Shown here piece after piece: positions 9,406 through 18,611 of a DNA stretch of 64,000 nucleotides; position 1 is the first letter of the stretch; every line of letters starts with the position of its first letter. Both the position numbers and the translations under genes were made by a program. The notes beneath the pieces were generated by a model that saw only the letters and a program-made list of their open reading frames with translations, did not search any database and had not been told where the DNA came from. This DNA comes from Nostoc sp. T09 (lineage in GTDB: Bacteria; Cyanobacteriota; Cyanobacteriia; Cyanobacteriales; Nostocaceae): positions 1-64,000 of the forward strand of contig NZ_MTAV01000078.1 in NCBI RefSeq assembly GCF_002154695.1. Direction: 5' to 3'.

Positions 9406-11805
9406 TTAGGTATTCACGCTATCCACAGTCAATTTAACTTGGACAATTAGATCGTTGTAATCCCAATCGCTGCCTGCTCCTGTTACATCCTCAAAGCCAA
9501 AACAGTTATTGCCTAGTAAGCGGACATGATTGTTTTTGTCAGAATTTGCGCCTAAGAATGGACTGTAAACTGCAAAGTCATTAGAATTGCTACTTAAAAT
9601 TGCCTCTACAGTGCTATTAGCAATCATAAAAGGTGCAAAGAGCCAACCTGATTCAAAACTGCCGGAGAAAGTAGCTTTACCTTGGTTATTCACCTTCAAG
9701 TCAATGCCGTCAACACGAGAGCGAAGCATAGCTTTAATGTAGCCTGCATCCCCTGGACGGAAATCAATTTTTCCGTCGTTATCACTATCAATGCCACCAT
9801 TCTCATCATTTACTTTACAGAAGCCAACTAAGTTGTCGTAAGCAGCTTCTCTGTTAATGACAAACTCCGCTTTAACCTTAGTTTTGGTTTCCCGTAAATC
9901 GATGAGTTCACCTTGATGCTTTCCTTGAAGACCTATCCCTAGAGGTATGTCTTGATTAGTTTCTTTAAATTTCACCACTAAATCGCTACCATTAATAGAT
10001 ACACCCTTCCAAGTTAGAGAAAAGCCTTCAATTTCTGAGCTTTCCACTTTGACATTAGTGGCGGAGGAAAAGACTACCTCAGAGAAAGAGGTTTGTCCAG
10101 ACAGCACAGCATCAGTGTTGCTGTTGCGTATCATATAAAATCTCAAGTTTGCACCTGAGTCGAATTCTAATAGCCTTGGTAGGTCAGCTGGATTAAAACC
10201 ATCAGGTGCATTGGCAATAGCAGAGCAAACTACCTTTGCTCGCTTGAGCGCTACTTCTGCATAACCTGCTGCACCAGGAGCAATACCATCAATCGTACCT
10301 TGGGCATCGTCAACAATAAATACACCTATTTCGTTGACTACTTTAGAAGTGCTGCCTTCAATTTTGATTGAGATTTTTGCTTTATCACCTTTAACTTTAC
10401 TTTTGACGGTAAAGATATTCTCCGTAATATTTATGAAATTGACAATCGTTGTTATTTGGTTAGTTGCAGACAACCCCAGTTCGTTAACATTAATAGCCAA
10501 TTCCTTTTCAAAGGAGAGTCCTCCACTGTCAGTAGTGCGGACGCGGATATTGTAGTTAGTTTTAGTTATTGAAGATTTAATTTTAAGGCTATCTTCCTCG
10601 ATCGTGAATGCATCATTATCAGTATCGCCAGTACCTTCAACTAAGGTATAAGTATACATGTCGTTTTTATCTGCATCAGTAGTGCTGAGGATACAGATAG
10701 CTTTTTCATCTTCACTAGTAGTATCATCTTCATCTTCGCTGATAGCACTAAATACTAAGTCTGTGGGAGCAGAGTTATAAACCAACACCGAGACTTTGCT
10801 ACTATCAGCATTCGCTACTACTAAGTCAGGTTTTTCATCACTGTTCAAATCTCCCACAGCCGCGTAAGCCGAAGATGTTTCGACTGTGAAATCGGTAGCA
10901 GTACCAAAACCACCATTACCATCGTTCAACAGCACTGAGACGTTGTTGGCGGTCGCATTTTTTGCCACCACTAAGTCAAGTTTGCCGTCACCGTCTATAT
11001 CTTCCAAGACGACAGAATTAGGACTTGTCCCGACTGTGAAATTGGTATAAGTGCCAAAACCACCATTACCATCATTCAACAGCACCGAGACATTGCTAGA
11101 AGCATAATTCGCCACTACCAAGTCGAGTTTGTTGTCACCATCTATGTCTCCGACTGCGATCGCATTCGGATTTGTCCCGACTGTGAAGTTGGCGGGAGTA
11201 CCAAAGCCGCCACCACCATCGTTCAACAACACTGAAATGTTGTTGTCATCAGCGTTCGCTACTACAAAGTCAAGCTTGTTATCACCATTTATGTTTAACA
11301 ATGCGATCGCATTCGGATTTGTCCCAACTGTGATATTTATGGGAGTATCAAAACCGCCACTACCATCGTTCAATAACACTGAAACGTTGTTGTCATCAGC
11401 GTTTGCTACTAGCAAGTCAAGTTTATTGTCACCGTCTATGTCTCCCACAGCAATGGAAGAAGGTTTTGTTCCGACTGTAAAGTTGATAGGAGTACCAAAA
11501 CCGCCACTACCATCGTTCAATAACACTGAAACATTGTTGTCATCAGCGTTCGCTATCACCAAGTCAAACTTGCTATCACCATCTATGTCTTCTGAGGTAA
11601 TGAAAACTGGATTGGTTCCAACTGCGAAGTTAATAGGAGTACCAAAGCCATCATTACCATCATTCAACAACACTGAAATGTTGTTATCAGCAGTGTTCGC
11701 TACCGCTAAGTCAAGTTTACCGTCTCCATCTAAGTCTTTCACTACCACAGAAGAGGGATTTGAACCGACAGGAAACTCGTTGGCGCTTGCAAATGATAGG
11801 CTCAT
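9406..11805 (-). CDS. FG-GAP/VCBS repeat protein with C-terminal DUF4114-like domain
   Basis: About 799 residues. The first ~350 consist of seven ~49-residue units, each with a calcium-loop motif of the DIDGDNKLDL type followed by NNVSVLLNDGNGGFGT. This is the FG-GAP/VCBS family, which folds as a beta-propeller. A cadherin-like stretch follows (around TDADKNDMYTYTLVEGTGD). The C-terminal segment with NNHVRLLGNNCFGFEDV and GSDWDYNDLIVQ matches DUF4114. I chose the ATG at 11805 (MSLSFASANEF), since the 23 codons before it do not belong to a repeat. There is no N-terminal signal peptide, so a leaderless type I-like export to the surface is inferred. Confidence 0.83.
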   Translation of the reverse strand: MSLSFASANEFPVGSNPSSVVVKDLDGDGKLDLAVANTADNNISVLLNDGNDGFGTPINFAVGTNPVFITSEDIDGDSKFDLVIANADDNNVSVLLNDGSGGFGTPINFTVGTKPSSIAVGDIDGDNKLDLLVANADDNNVSVLLNDGSGGFDTPINITVGTNPNAIALLNINGDNKLDFVVANADDNNISVLLNDGGGGFGTPANFTVGTNPNAIAVGDIDGDNKLDLVVANYASSNVSVLLNDGNGGFGTYTNFTVGTSPNSVVLEDIDGDGKLDLVVAKNATANNVSVLLNDGNGGFGTATDFTVETSSAYAAVGDLNSDEKPDLVVANADSSKVSVLVYNSAPTDLVFSAISEDEDDTTSEDEKAICILSTTDADKNDMYTYTLVEGTGDTDNDAFTIEEDSLKIKSSITKTNYNIRVRTTDSGGLSFEKELAINVNELGLSATNQITTIVNFINITENIFTVKSKVKGDKAKISIKIEGSTSKVVNEIGVFIVDDAQGTIDGIAPGAAGYAEVALKRAKVVCSAIANAPDGFNPADLPRLLEFDSGANLRFYMIRNSNTDAVLSGQTSFSEVVFSSATNVKVESSEIEGFSLTWKGVSINGSDLVVKFKETNQDIPLGIGLQGKHQGELIDLRETKTKVKAEFVINREAAYDNLVGFCKVNDENGGIDSDNDGKIDFRPGDAGYIKAMLRSRVDGIDLKVNNQGKATFSGSFESGWLFAPFMIANSTVEAILSSNSNDFAVYSPFLGANSDKNNHVRLLGNNCFGFEDVTGAGSDWDYNDLIVQVKLTVDSVNT
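10780..11790 (-). repeat. In-frame tandem repeats (about 147 bp) encoding FG-GAP units
   Basis: Seven diverged copies of a ~147-bp unit lie inside the FG-GAP gene. Several neighbouring copies are nearly identical over long stretches, for example the units covering 11280-11640, which suggests recent duplication or gene conversion. The repeats also create a long antisense open frame that I do not regard as a gene. Confidence 0.8.
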
Positions 11806-12220
11806 GATTGTTTTATTGAATAGTGTTTTGGCTTCCTCACCCTGTTTCTTTTCAGATCGCAAGATAATTAACAAAAGTAATATTCTTCATTGAAATGTGA
11901 GGAATATACCATTCAGATTATTTCGGAAATCATGAAAAATGCCTCAGTAAAGACACTATAAACTCTATATTGTAGAAATTACGCAAGACAATAGCATTTT
12001 TCTCCGAAATAGAGAATTGCAGAGTTGTATGTAAATTGTGTTGCCAAAAAGTTTCTAGAGACTAATGACTGGTAGCAATTTGACTGTTGCTGTTATCAAT
12101 AACACTAATATCTGGCTGTATCTGCATTGTGATGAGAATTATTATGCAGAGAATTGAGAGTGATATCTCTAGTCAAATAAACCTATTAAATGACTAATAT
12201 TTTGCAGATTCAGACAATAT
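11806..12220. other. Divergent intergenic region, promoters presumed
   Basis: AT-rich spacer between the divergently transcribed FG-GAP gene and the LuxR-type regulator. It must hold promoters for both, but I see no confident -10/-35 pair, operator or RNA gene. Confidence 0.4.
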
Positions 12221-12850
12221 ATGATAACCCTCAAAAATACTTCAGCAAAAACCGAAACTACAAACCAAAATTGCGATACATTGCATTATTGTGACTTGTT
12301 ACAACTCTATTTTTTACAATTGGTCATCGAAAACTTAGAAGATGGTATTTTAATTTTAAATGAGGCGGGAAATGTCTTTCATGCTAATGCATCTGCCTAT
12401 CAAATATCTACTCAATTAAAGTCAGAATATGGTAAGGAAAAATTTATCCATCCAGTCATATCGCAGCTTTGCCAGTCTTTAATTGATCATCAAAGTTGGA
12501 ATTCTGATAACCTAATGATTTTATCTGATGAAATTATAGTTAATCAGTCAAATATTTTTCGGATTCGGGTAAAATATCTGAGTTTTAAAATTACCCAGAT
12601 ACCTTATTTTTTAGTAACTATTGAAAATCGCTATGAAACTCTAAAAAATTTTGCGATCGCTGAAGTAAAAAAATATGAGTTGACACCACGAGAAGCAGAA
12701 ATTTGGTCTCTATATAGAGGCAATTATAGCTATAAAGATATCGCTGCTAAACTGTACATTACCATCAATACTGTGAAGAAGCATATGAAAAATATCCATG
12801 CTAAACGACAAGCATATCTAAAAACACAGCAGCATTATCAAATATTCTAA
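12221..12850 (+). CDS. LuxR-type transcriptional regulator with PAS-like N-terminus
   Basis: A 209-residue protein. Residues about 30-75 (LVIENLEDGILILNEAGNVFHANASAYQ, quoted in part) look like the start of a PAS domain. The C-terminus holds a clear LuxR/GerE helix-turn-helix: LTPREAEIWSLYRGNYSYKD and TINTVKKHMKNIHAK. There is no receiver domain, so activity would be set by the PAS-like sensor rather than phosphorylation. It is divergent from the FG-GAP gene and could control it, which is inference from position only. A terminator-like hairpin follows. Confidence 0.78.
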   Translation: MITLKNTSAKTETTNQNCDTLHYCDLLQLYFLQLVIENLEDGILILNEAGNVFHANASAYQISTQLKSEYGKEKFIHPVISQLCQSLIDHQSWNSDNLMILSDEIIVNQSNIFRIRVKYLSFKITQIPYFLVTIENRYETLKNFAIAEVKKYELTPREAEIWSLYRGNYSYKDIAAKLYITINTVKKHMKNIHAKRQAYLKTQQHYQIF

Positions 12851-12918
12851 TTATTTGCTTTAGAGAATTTAAATGTAGATCCCTGGTACAAAATTTTCTT
12901 AGGTAATTTTATTGGAGG

Positions 12919-12942
12919 CTTAAGAGTTACCTAGCTCTTAAG
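12919..12942 (+). terminator. Hairpin terminator after LuxR-type gene
   Basis: CTTAAGAG and CTCTTAAG form a perfect 8-bp stem with an 8-nt loop, followed by AATTTTAATT, about 70 bases after the stop. Confidence 0.5.
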
Positions 12943-13125
12943 AATTTTAATTCAAAATTGATATGAGCCACTAAAGGGAGCCGCAAACGCGCAAATTGGT
13001 GAGCATAAATTTAAACAATTGTACTGTTTGCTTTGATAATGTATGGGCATTTTTCATTTCAGCAGATTAGTGTGAATACACTAAATTTTGATTTTAGGAA
13101 TTCCTAAACTTTTATTGATTTCCAT

Positions 13126-13605
13126 TTAAGGATTTTTAGCAGGATTTTGGATGCGTATTAATGTATTGGAAATCTGTCGTTTCAAGTTATCATCACTTTG
13201 TATGTCTACAGTAATCTTATTGAATTGCTCAATAGTAAGACCGTTATCTTCTACTATTTTTTGAGAGCGTTGGCAGTAATTGACTGCAATATCTTGAGCT
13301 TTTTTTGGTAGACTACCAATGCTTTTAGAGTCATTACAAACTATCTTAGGAATTTCTCGCTCACCCATCAGTTTTTTAATTTCGTCAAAGGCTTGTTGAC
13401 GTGCTGGCTCCATTGCTAATACGGCTTGAGCATAGCTAGTGATTTGATTAGCGTTAAGTGGTTGTGGGTTTTGAGCACTAGCTTTACCACTAACTATCAG
13501 AGCGCTGGCAACTAAACCAACAGTAGCGAGAGCACTGTAAGATAAACTTTGCGAAAGCATTTTTTGTAAGCTTCGTTGGAAAAACAAATCAGCCATTTTT
13601 TTCAT
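13126..13605 (-). CDS. DUF4168 domain protein, exported
   Basis: A 159-residue protein with an N-terminal hydrophobic segment (about residues 20-45, ending SGKASAQN), consistent with a cleaved signal peptide after AxA. The rest matches DUF4168: NANQITSYAQAVLAMEPARQQAF and the C-terminal LTIEQFNKITVDIQSD, rich in charged helices. Members are common in cyanobacteria and of unknown function, presumably in the periplasm or thylakoid lumen. The start may be the first or the fourth codon (13605 or 13596). It is not clearly part of an operon. Confidence 0.72.
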   Translation of the reverse strand: MKKMADLFFQRSLQKMLSQSLSYSALATVGLVASALIVSGKASAQNPQPLNANQITSYAQAVLAMEPARQQAFDEIKKLMGEREIPKIVCNDSKSIGSLPKKAQDIAVNYCQRSQKIVEDNGLTIEQFNKITVDIQSDDNLKRQISNTLIRIQNPAKNP

Positions 13606-13733
13606 ATAGTGTGTGACACAGAACTACAGTAGGGATATGTTATTGGCTTTGAATTATTTTAGGAGTAAGAAGTTCCACAAACTCACCAATCCATGAAATT
13701 TTTATATAATCCATCAAATTTTTAGATTTGGTG

Positions 13734-14723
13734 TTAGCTTCCTCTGGACACTTGACAAAGTTCTATCACTTTCGTCTGGAGAGTGGCTATATCTGAATAT
13801 CCTTGCTTAAGACTAACTTCTAACTCCAGCAACAGAGGTAAAGTGGAGATTAGTTGCTGTACAGAAAGTGATTTGACTTCTTGTTGTAAAAAGTAAATAC
13901 GTTTAGGGTTACCTATCTCAGCAGCTTGAGCGATCGCTTGGGGATTTCGCTCACCACTTTCCATCATAATTTTTACCCATAACCAGGTGCGAAATTGACC
14001 AATCAATGTAGCAACTATCCGTAAACCAGGCTCAGAAGCATTGATCAGATCGCTTAAGGTCGTCAAAGCTTTAGCTGTGTCTCCAGTTCTTATTGCTGCT
14101 GCTAATTGTAAACTATTTTGGGTAGTATTCCTGACTAGCTTAGTAATTATATCAACATCTAAAGGCTGAGTACTACTAGCCGTATAGAGGCGCAACTTCT
14201 CCATTTCATTATAGAGAAGCCGTGTATCGTTACCTACAGATTCTGCTATTAGTTCTGCTGTCTTGGGTGTCAATTTTACGCCTACGGTTTGAGCAGCTTG
14301 ATTCACAGCTTGTACAAGCAACTCGGTTTTCCAGGGTGGTATCAGCGGAAATTCTCGGAACTCCGTAGCATATTGCTTCAAGATTTTCGTTGATTTTAAG
14401 CGTTCATCGGGTTTGTTGCGACTGGTGATCAATAAAAATGAGTTCTCCGGAATTACAGGTAAGGTTCGCCCAAGTTCTGCTAACACATTATCTGGGCAAT
14501 GTTGACACAGAGTAGTATTGACTAACCATACCAACCTTCCACCAGCACCAAAACTTGGTGTCATGACTTGATTTAACCCTTGAATCGCCGCATCAGGTTG
14601 ATCTGGAAGCAAGGAAGTGTAGTTAAAACTTGTCCATTGGGGATCGAGGACGCGATCGCATAAAACAGCCACCGCTTTTTCTATAGCAAAATCATCTTCG
14701 CCCCAGTAAACATGAATGGGCAT
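13734..14723 (-). CDS. holA: DNA polymerase III delta subunit
   Basis: About 329 residues, matching HolA over its length. The N-terminal segment (MPIHVYWGEDDFAIEKAV) and the central LLITSRNKPDERLKSTKIL fit the degenerate AAA+ fold of the clamp-loader delta subunit. The C-terminal helices (LRIVATLIGQFRTWLWVKIM and EVSLKQGYSDIATLQ) are also typical. Delta opens the beta sliding clamp during loading. The frame opens at 14753, but family members begin at MPIHVYWG, so I use the ATG at 14723. The gene stands alone on the minus strand. Confidence 0.87.
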   Translation of the reverse strand: MPIHVYWGEDDFAIEKAVAVLCDRVLDPQWTSFNYTSLLPDQPDAAIQGLNQVMTPSFGAGGRLVWLVNTTLCQHCPDNVLAELGRTLPVIPENSFLLITSRNKPDERLKSTKILKQYATEFREFPLIPPWKTELLVQAVNQAAQTVGVKLTPKTAELIAESVGNDTRLLYNEMEKLRLYTASSTQPLDVDIITKLVRNTTQNSLQLAAAIRTGDTAKALTTLSDLINASEPGLRIVATLIGQFRTWLWVKIMMESGERNPQAIAQAAEIGNPKRIYFLQQEVKSLSVQQLISTLPLLLELEVSLKQGYSDIATLQTKVIELCQVSRGS

Positions 14724-14838
14724 AGAAAAACCTCTGTTCTCCTCTTGTTTCACCCTACCACTACAAAGGAAATTGAGGGCTGAGAACTGACAACTAGATT
14801 TTTAATGGTCAACAGTCAAGGGTCAACATTAGTTCTTT

Positions 14839-14880
14839 TGTCCCCCTTGCCCTCCTTGTCCTCCTTGTCCCCCTTTCCCA
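14839..14880. repeat. CCCTTGT-type pyrimidine tandem repeat
   Basis: Repeated TGTCCCCCT/TGTCCTCCT units lie between holA and the ABC permease gene. A longer copy of the same kind is found at 49434-49502. It is preceded by a degenerate GTCAACAGTCAAGGGTCAAC run. Confidence 0.65.
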
Positions 14881-14900
14881 ATTTGGACTGGCTTTTTGCA

Positions 14901-15926
14901 CTAATAGCGAATTCGAGGATCTACGTAAGCGTTTAAAATATCAATCAAAATACTAGCGCTAACAACGATCGCCCCGAAAAATACTAGTACTCCCTGTACT
15001 ATTGGATAATCGCGATCGGAAATCGCTTGGTACAGTCGGTTGGCTAATCCAGGCCAAGAAAACGTTACCTCAGTTAGAATTGCTCCACCCAGCAGAGAAG
15101 CAAAGGTTAGCCCCAAAACTGTAATTACTGGAATTAGAGCATTTTTTAAAGCATGGGAAACTAAAATCTTACTTTCTGGAATACCTCTGGCTCTGGCAGC
15201 TTCTATATAATCTGCTTGTAGAGTTTGCTTTAAATTGACGCGCACAATCCGCTCAAAAATTCCACTCAGTAAAATACCTAGAGTCAAGCTAGGAAGGGCA
15301 ATATGATGCAATGATGTTAAAAATTGGCTGAAGTTACCCGCAAGTAAGCTATCAATAGTATACAAACCAGTCATATGAGCCGGGGCTGGAAGATTTGGGG
15401 GAAACCTGTTGGAATTGGGAAACCAACCCAATTGTACCGAGAAAATTAACTGGAGAATCATTCCCGCCCAAAACATGGGAAGTGCATAGGTAATAATTCC
15501 AAATAAGCGCCCCCCTGCATCCACAGCTGTCCCAGGACGAGAAGCCGAAAGCGTCCCAACCAAAATTCCGACAATAAGTGCAACAGCCATACTACATACT
15601 GCTAACTCTACTGTCGCAGGAAAATATTGTCCAATTATGTCCCCGACATGCTGTCCCCGACTCGTCAAAGAGGTTCCCAAATCAAAGTGCAGCAAGTTTC
15701 CCAAATAATTTAAATACTGTAACCACAAAGGTAGGTCTAAACCGAGTTGTTTGCGCAATTCCGCCTTTGCACTTTCTGGCGCACGTCCACCTAAAATCGC
15801 ATCTGCTGGATCTCCAGGTGTTGCTCTGAGTAACAGAAAGACAATGGTGATGATAGTAAATAGCTGAAGTGGGGCTAAGAGTAAACGGGAGGCAATGTAA
15901 TATTGTAGTGCTTTGGATCGCGACAT
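14901..15926 (-). CDS. ABC transporter permease, DppB/OppB type
   Basis: A 341-residue inner-membrane permease of the binding-protein-dependent type. It has an N-terminal membrane helix followed by TPGDPADAILGG, and the EAA loop is seen at EAARARGIPESKILVSHALKN; about six hydrophobic segments are present. It should import oligopeptides or a related solute such as nickel chelates or glutathione. The lipoprotein gene upstream (16013-17662) ends 87 bases before its start and is the matching binding protein. The second permease and the ATPases of such systems are not in this window. Confidence 0.85.
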   Translation of the reverse strand: MSRSKALQYYIASRLLLAPLQLFTIITIVFLLLRATPGDPADAILGGRAPESAKAELRKQLGLDLPLWLQYLNYLGNLLHFDLGTSLTSRGQHVGDIIGQYFPATVELAVCSMAVALIVGILVGTLSASRPGTAVDAGGRLFGIITYALPMFWAGMILQLIFSVQLGWFPNSNRFPPNLPAPAHMTGLYTIDSLLAGNFSQFLTSLHHIALPSLTLGILLSGIFERIVRVNLKQTLQADYIEAARARGIPESKILVSHALKNALIPVITVLGLTFASLLGGAILTEVTFSWPGLANRLYQAISDRDYPIVQGVLVFFGAIVVSASILIDILNAYVDPRIRY

Positions 15927-15955
15927 ATATTATTGAGTCAAGAGTCATTGGGTTA

Positions 15956-16003
15956 TTAGTCATTAGCCATCTACACAACTCAGGACAAATGACTAATGAC
16001 TAA
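15956..16003. repeat. Inverted STRR heptamers between transporter genes
   Basis: TTAGTCATTAG (15956-15966) and its complement CTAATGACTAA (15993-16003) form an 11-bp stem made from the heptamer repeat unit. It lies between the binding-protein gene and the permease gene on the minus strand. Confidence 0.6.
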
Positions 16004-16012
16004 GGAAAAAAA

Positions 16013-17662
16013 TTACTTTTTAATTGGCTTATAAACTAAATTTTGAGTGGGATCAAGTTGGACGTTGCTGACACCTTTTTGGGCAAAGACATAATCTTTG
16101 TTTTGCCATAAGGGAACGTAAGGCACATCATTCGTTACTTGGGTTTGAATCTGAGCAAATATCTGCTTCCGCGCTTCCGGATTTTGTTCTTTGCGTTGCC
16201 GATCAATTAGCTTATTGACAGCTTCGTTGTAATAGAAAGAACCTTGAGTTTGACTCCCGCCGTCTTCGCATCCTTTGGCAACAGAACCCTTCTGACAAGC
16301 CAAAAACGGTTGCACGTAATTATCAGGATCTAAAAAGTCTGGATACCAATCAAGCAAAGCCGCCGGATACAAACCTTTAGTAATCTCTTTATAAAAGGTA
16401 GCACCTTCGACAGTACTGACTTCAAATTGCAGTATGCCATCCATCTTCTGATCGACCAGTGATTTCAGTGTCTGCGCTACCAAACTGCGAGTTGCAGAAC
16501 TAGCAGGATACCAAACTTGAACTTTTGCGGGATTGTCTTTAGAGAAACCAACGCTAGTTAATAGTTGTTTAGCCTTATCAAAGCTAGCATCACCATATTT
16601 ATCTTTAAATAAAGGCTGAGAAACATCAAATGTAGTAGGAATCATGCTGTACAGTGCATCAGCTTGATTAAACAAAACTCGCTGATTTAAAAGTGGACGA
16701 TCAATTAAAGAAGCGATCGCTTGTCTTACCTCTGGTTTATCCAAAGGTTTTTGATTCTGGTTCAACACCATGTAACTTACTACACTACCTTGAGCGCTAA
16801 TCGCTTGCCAATCTCCTTTTTTTGCACCTTCTTCTAAGCTGCGAATTTGATCTGGTTGCAAAGAAAGGTAGGCTACATCCACTGCACCAGTGCGGAAGGC
16901 ATTAAATAGATTTACCGGACTAGTTTGAATTTGGACGTTAATACCTTTATTAGCTGGTTTTTCTCCCCAATATTTATCAAACGCATCCAATCGCAATGAA
17001 TCAGTACCATAAGCAGCTAATTTGTAAGGGCCAGTTCCCACAAATGTCTCTGGCTTAAATTTCCCCGCACCCAATTCATAAGCTTTCGGCGAAACTGGAC
17101 AAACTCCAGAAAACGCCAGTAGTGAAGGAAAAGCCGCAAAAGGTTTTTTCAGTTTGATACTTAACTCGTACTCACCCGTAGCTTTCACCGAGTCTACAGT
17201 ATCGGCTAGTAAGAAGGAGGGTTTGCCCTTATTTTCAATAAAGCGCTTGATAGTAAATGCCATCGCTTCCGCATTAAAGGGAGTTCCATCGTGAAAAACT
17301 ACTCCCTGACGTAAAGGAATGGTGTAAGTTAAACCATCTGAACTGACTTTGGGTAATGCTGTCGCCAGTTGGGGCTTAATTTCTGTACTACCTGGCTCAT
17401 AAGTATAGAGGCGATCGCTCATATTAAACACCAAACCCAACGATGCCAACTCATAAGCATCAGCAGGATCTAGAGTTCTCGGCTTTGCTGTCGTCCCTAC
17501 AGTAATGCGACCATCACCTGTAGAAGTATTGGTAGAACTAGTTGATGTATTTGTCTGTGGACGAGAAGCGCAACTTACAACCAAAAATAAACATACGCAG
17601 AATAAGGAGAGGAATTGTGTCATCCGTCTCCATTTTCTAACCGATAAAGAAAACCAGCTCAT
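16013..17662 (-). CDS. Peptide/nickel-type ABC transporter substrate-binding lipoprotein
   Basis: A 549-residue SBP_bac_5 (DppA/OppA cluster C) protein. A lipoprotein signal ends at C31 (LVVSC), so it is anchored on the periplasmic side of the membrane. Family marks include GRITVGTTAKPRTLDPADAY, VFHDGTPFNAEAMAFTIKR, FVGTGPYKL and YPDFLDPDNYVQPF. It delivers peptides or similar solutes to the permease encoded next on the same strand. Two internal cysteines lie in an insertion (CQKGSVAKGC). The substrate cannot be told from sequence. Confidence 0.85.
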   Translation of the reverse strand: MSWFSLSVRKWRRMTQFLSLFCVCLFLVVSCASRPQTNTSTSSTNTSTGDGRITVGTTAKPRTLDPADAYELASLGLVFNMSDRLYTYEPGSTEIKPQLATALPKVSSDGLTYTIPLRQGVVFHDGTPFNAEAMAFTIKRFIENKGKPSFLLADTVDSVKATGEYELSIKLKKPFAAFPSLLAFSGVCPVSPKAYELGAGKFKPETFVGTGPYKLAAYGTDSLRLDAFDKYWGEKPANKGINVQIQTSPVNLFNAFRTGAVDVAYLSLQPDQIRSLEEGAKKGDWQAISAQGSVVSYMVLNQNQKPLDKPEVRQAIASLIDRPLLNQRVLFNQADALYSMIPTTFDVSQPLFKDKYGDASFDKAKQLLTSVGFSKDNPAKVQVWYPASSATRSLVAQTLKSLVDQKMDGILQFEVSTVEGATFYKEITKGLYPAALLDWYPDFLDPDNYVQPFLACQKGSVAKGCEDGGSQTQGSFYYNEAVNKLIDRQRKEQNPEARKQIFAQIQTQVTNDVPYVPLWQNKDYVFAQKGVSNVQLDPTQNLVYKPIKK

Positions 17663-18293
17663 AAAATTAAGATTATTAAGGTTAGCGGTGAGTCATTTTA
17701 CTATAGGTTAGTTAATTTTCTCTAGAATAATCAGACTTCTACACCAACGATACATCAGTGATCCTTTATTAGTTGTTTGCCTAAATGCATAGGATATGGA
17801 AAGAGAATATTACCCATAGATTATGCTGGTGAGCATCGTAAAACTACCCCAGCTCGCCTCAACAGATAAATTTATTAACCGAAGCGTATTGCTAGTGGGG
17901 GGATGTGTTCTCCTATCCAAGCCAACCACAAAGGTTTTGACACCCTCAAGTTGCCAAGCTCATCAAGAGGCTCAACCCGAATCAGGGACATTGGGGGCGT
18001 AGCGGTTTGGCGAAAGTGTAAATTTGATCACAAGCTGATCTCGATCCGTCCTAGCTTGGGATGGTTTACTTCTATACTTTGAGTGACTTCACTTCATGTA
18101 GACGGTTGATTCAGTTTGAATTTATCACCATGTTTGCTGGGTCGCCCTTTCCCTGAATATACTGGCAGTGCGCTCAGTTGTAGGTATAATCATTAGGTGT
18201 AATTATGAATTAAATTTCATATGAACGATTATTTCTTACTAACCGCACACATAAATCTTCAACGTGATTGGATACACAGGATGGAAAGAAATC
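17663..18293. other. Intergenic region between two transport loci
   Basis: About 630 bases with no confident gene. A 59-codon open frame (17823-18002, plus strand, ending ESGTLGA) has no recognisable domain or ribosome site, and could be a decayed gene or transposon remnant. The right part is AT-rich and carries AGGTATAAT (18183-18191) and AGGTGTAAT (18196-18204) as a direct repeat, followed by the palindrome at 18205. Confidence 0.45.
18205..18220. promoter_or_regulatory. Candidate ArsR-type operator
   Basis: ATGAATTAAATTTCAT is an imperfect dyad (ATGAA...TTCAT) 74 bases before the ArsR-like start. ArsR/SmtB proteins bind similar AT-rich dyads at their own promoters. This assignment rests on position and shape only. 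Confidence 0.3.
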
Positions 18294-18587
18294 ATGAGCA
18301 CAATCCAAGAGTTTGAATGCGTAGAAAGACTGAAAGTACTGGCAGATCAAACCCGTCTATCCGTGTTAAAAATTCTGCTGCATAGTCCCATGCAAGTAGG
18401 GGAGATGAACAAGATTCTGGGTTTAGAACAAAGTCTGCTTTCTCATCATTTGCAAGTTCTGCGTCGCGCAAAATTTGTGGTTCGGGAACGCAATGGTAAA
18501 GCCTTTCTCTACCGCCTAGCTCCAGAGATGGAAGTAACTACAGGTAGCGCCCTGAACCTTGGCTGTTGTGTTCTCTCGTTTAATTAA
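18294..18587 (+). CDS. ArsR/SmtB-family transcriptional regulator
   Basis: A 97-residue winged-helix protein: VERLKVLADQTRLSVLKILL, recognition helix EQSLLSHHLQVLRRAKFVV, and wing RNGKAFLYRLAPE. The classical ELCVCDL metal site is replaced by MQVGEMNKILG, so it is not a standard arsenite sensor. A Cys pair near the C-terminus (LGCCVLSF) could bind metal. I chose the ATG at 18294, since GGAAAGAA lies just upstream and the frame before it (from 18264) is not family-like. It precedes the pstS-like gene by 24 bases, so it probably regulates that operon. Confidence 0.8.
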   Translation: MSTIQEFECVERLKVLADQTRLSVLKILLHSPMQVGEMNKILGLEQSLLSHHLQVLRRAKFVVRERNGKAFLYRLAPEMEVTTGSALNLGCCVLSFN

Positions 18588-18611
18588 AAATTTGGATTGA
18601 GATATAAATAG

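Noticed and set aside
10780-11790. CRISPR-like regular spacing
   Set aside because: The ~147-bp period is an in-frame protein repeat without short conserved repeats and unique spacers.
11129-11893. A 254-codon plus-strand open frame opposite the FG-GAP gene
   Set aside because: It is antisense to repeated coding units, and repeats keep any accidental open frame open. The protein is a low-complexity echo of the repeats and has no domain.
17823-18002. A 59-codon open frame between the two transport loci
   Set aside because: No ribosome site, domain or composition support. It may be a relic but cannot be called a gene.
18100-18293. A Pho box upstream of the pst locus
   Set aside because: I found no tandem CTTAACC-type repeats with the right spacing, only loosely similar single copies.
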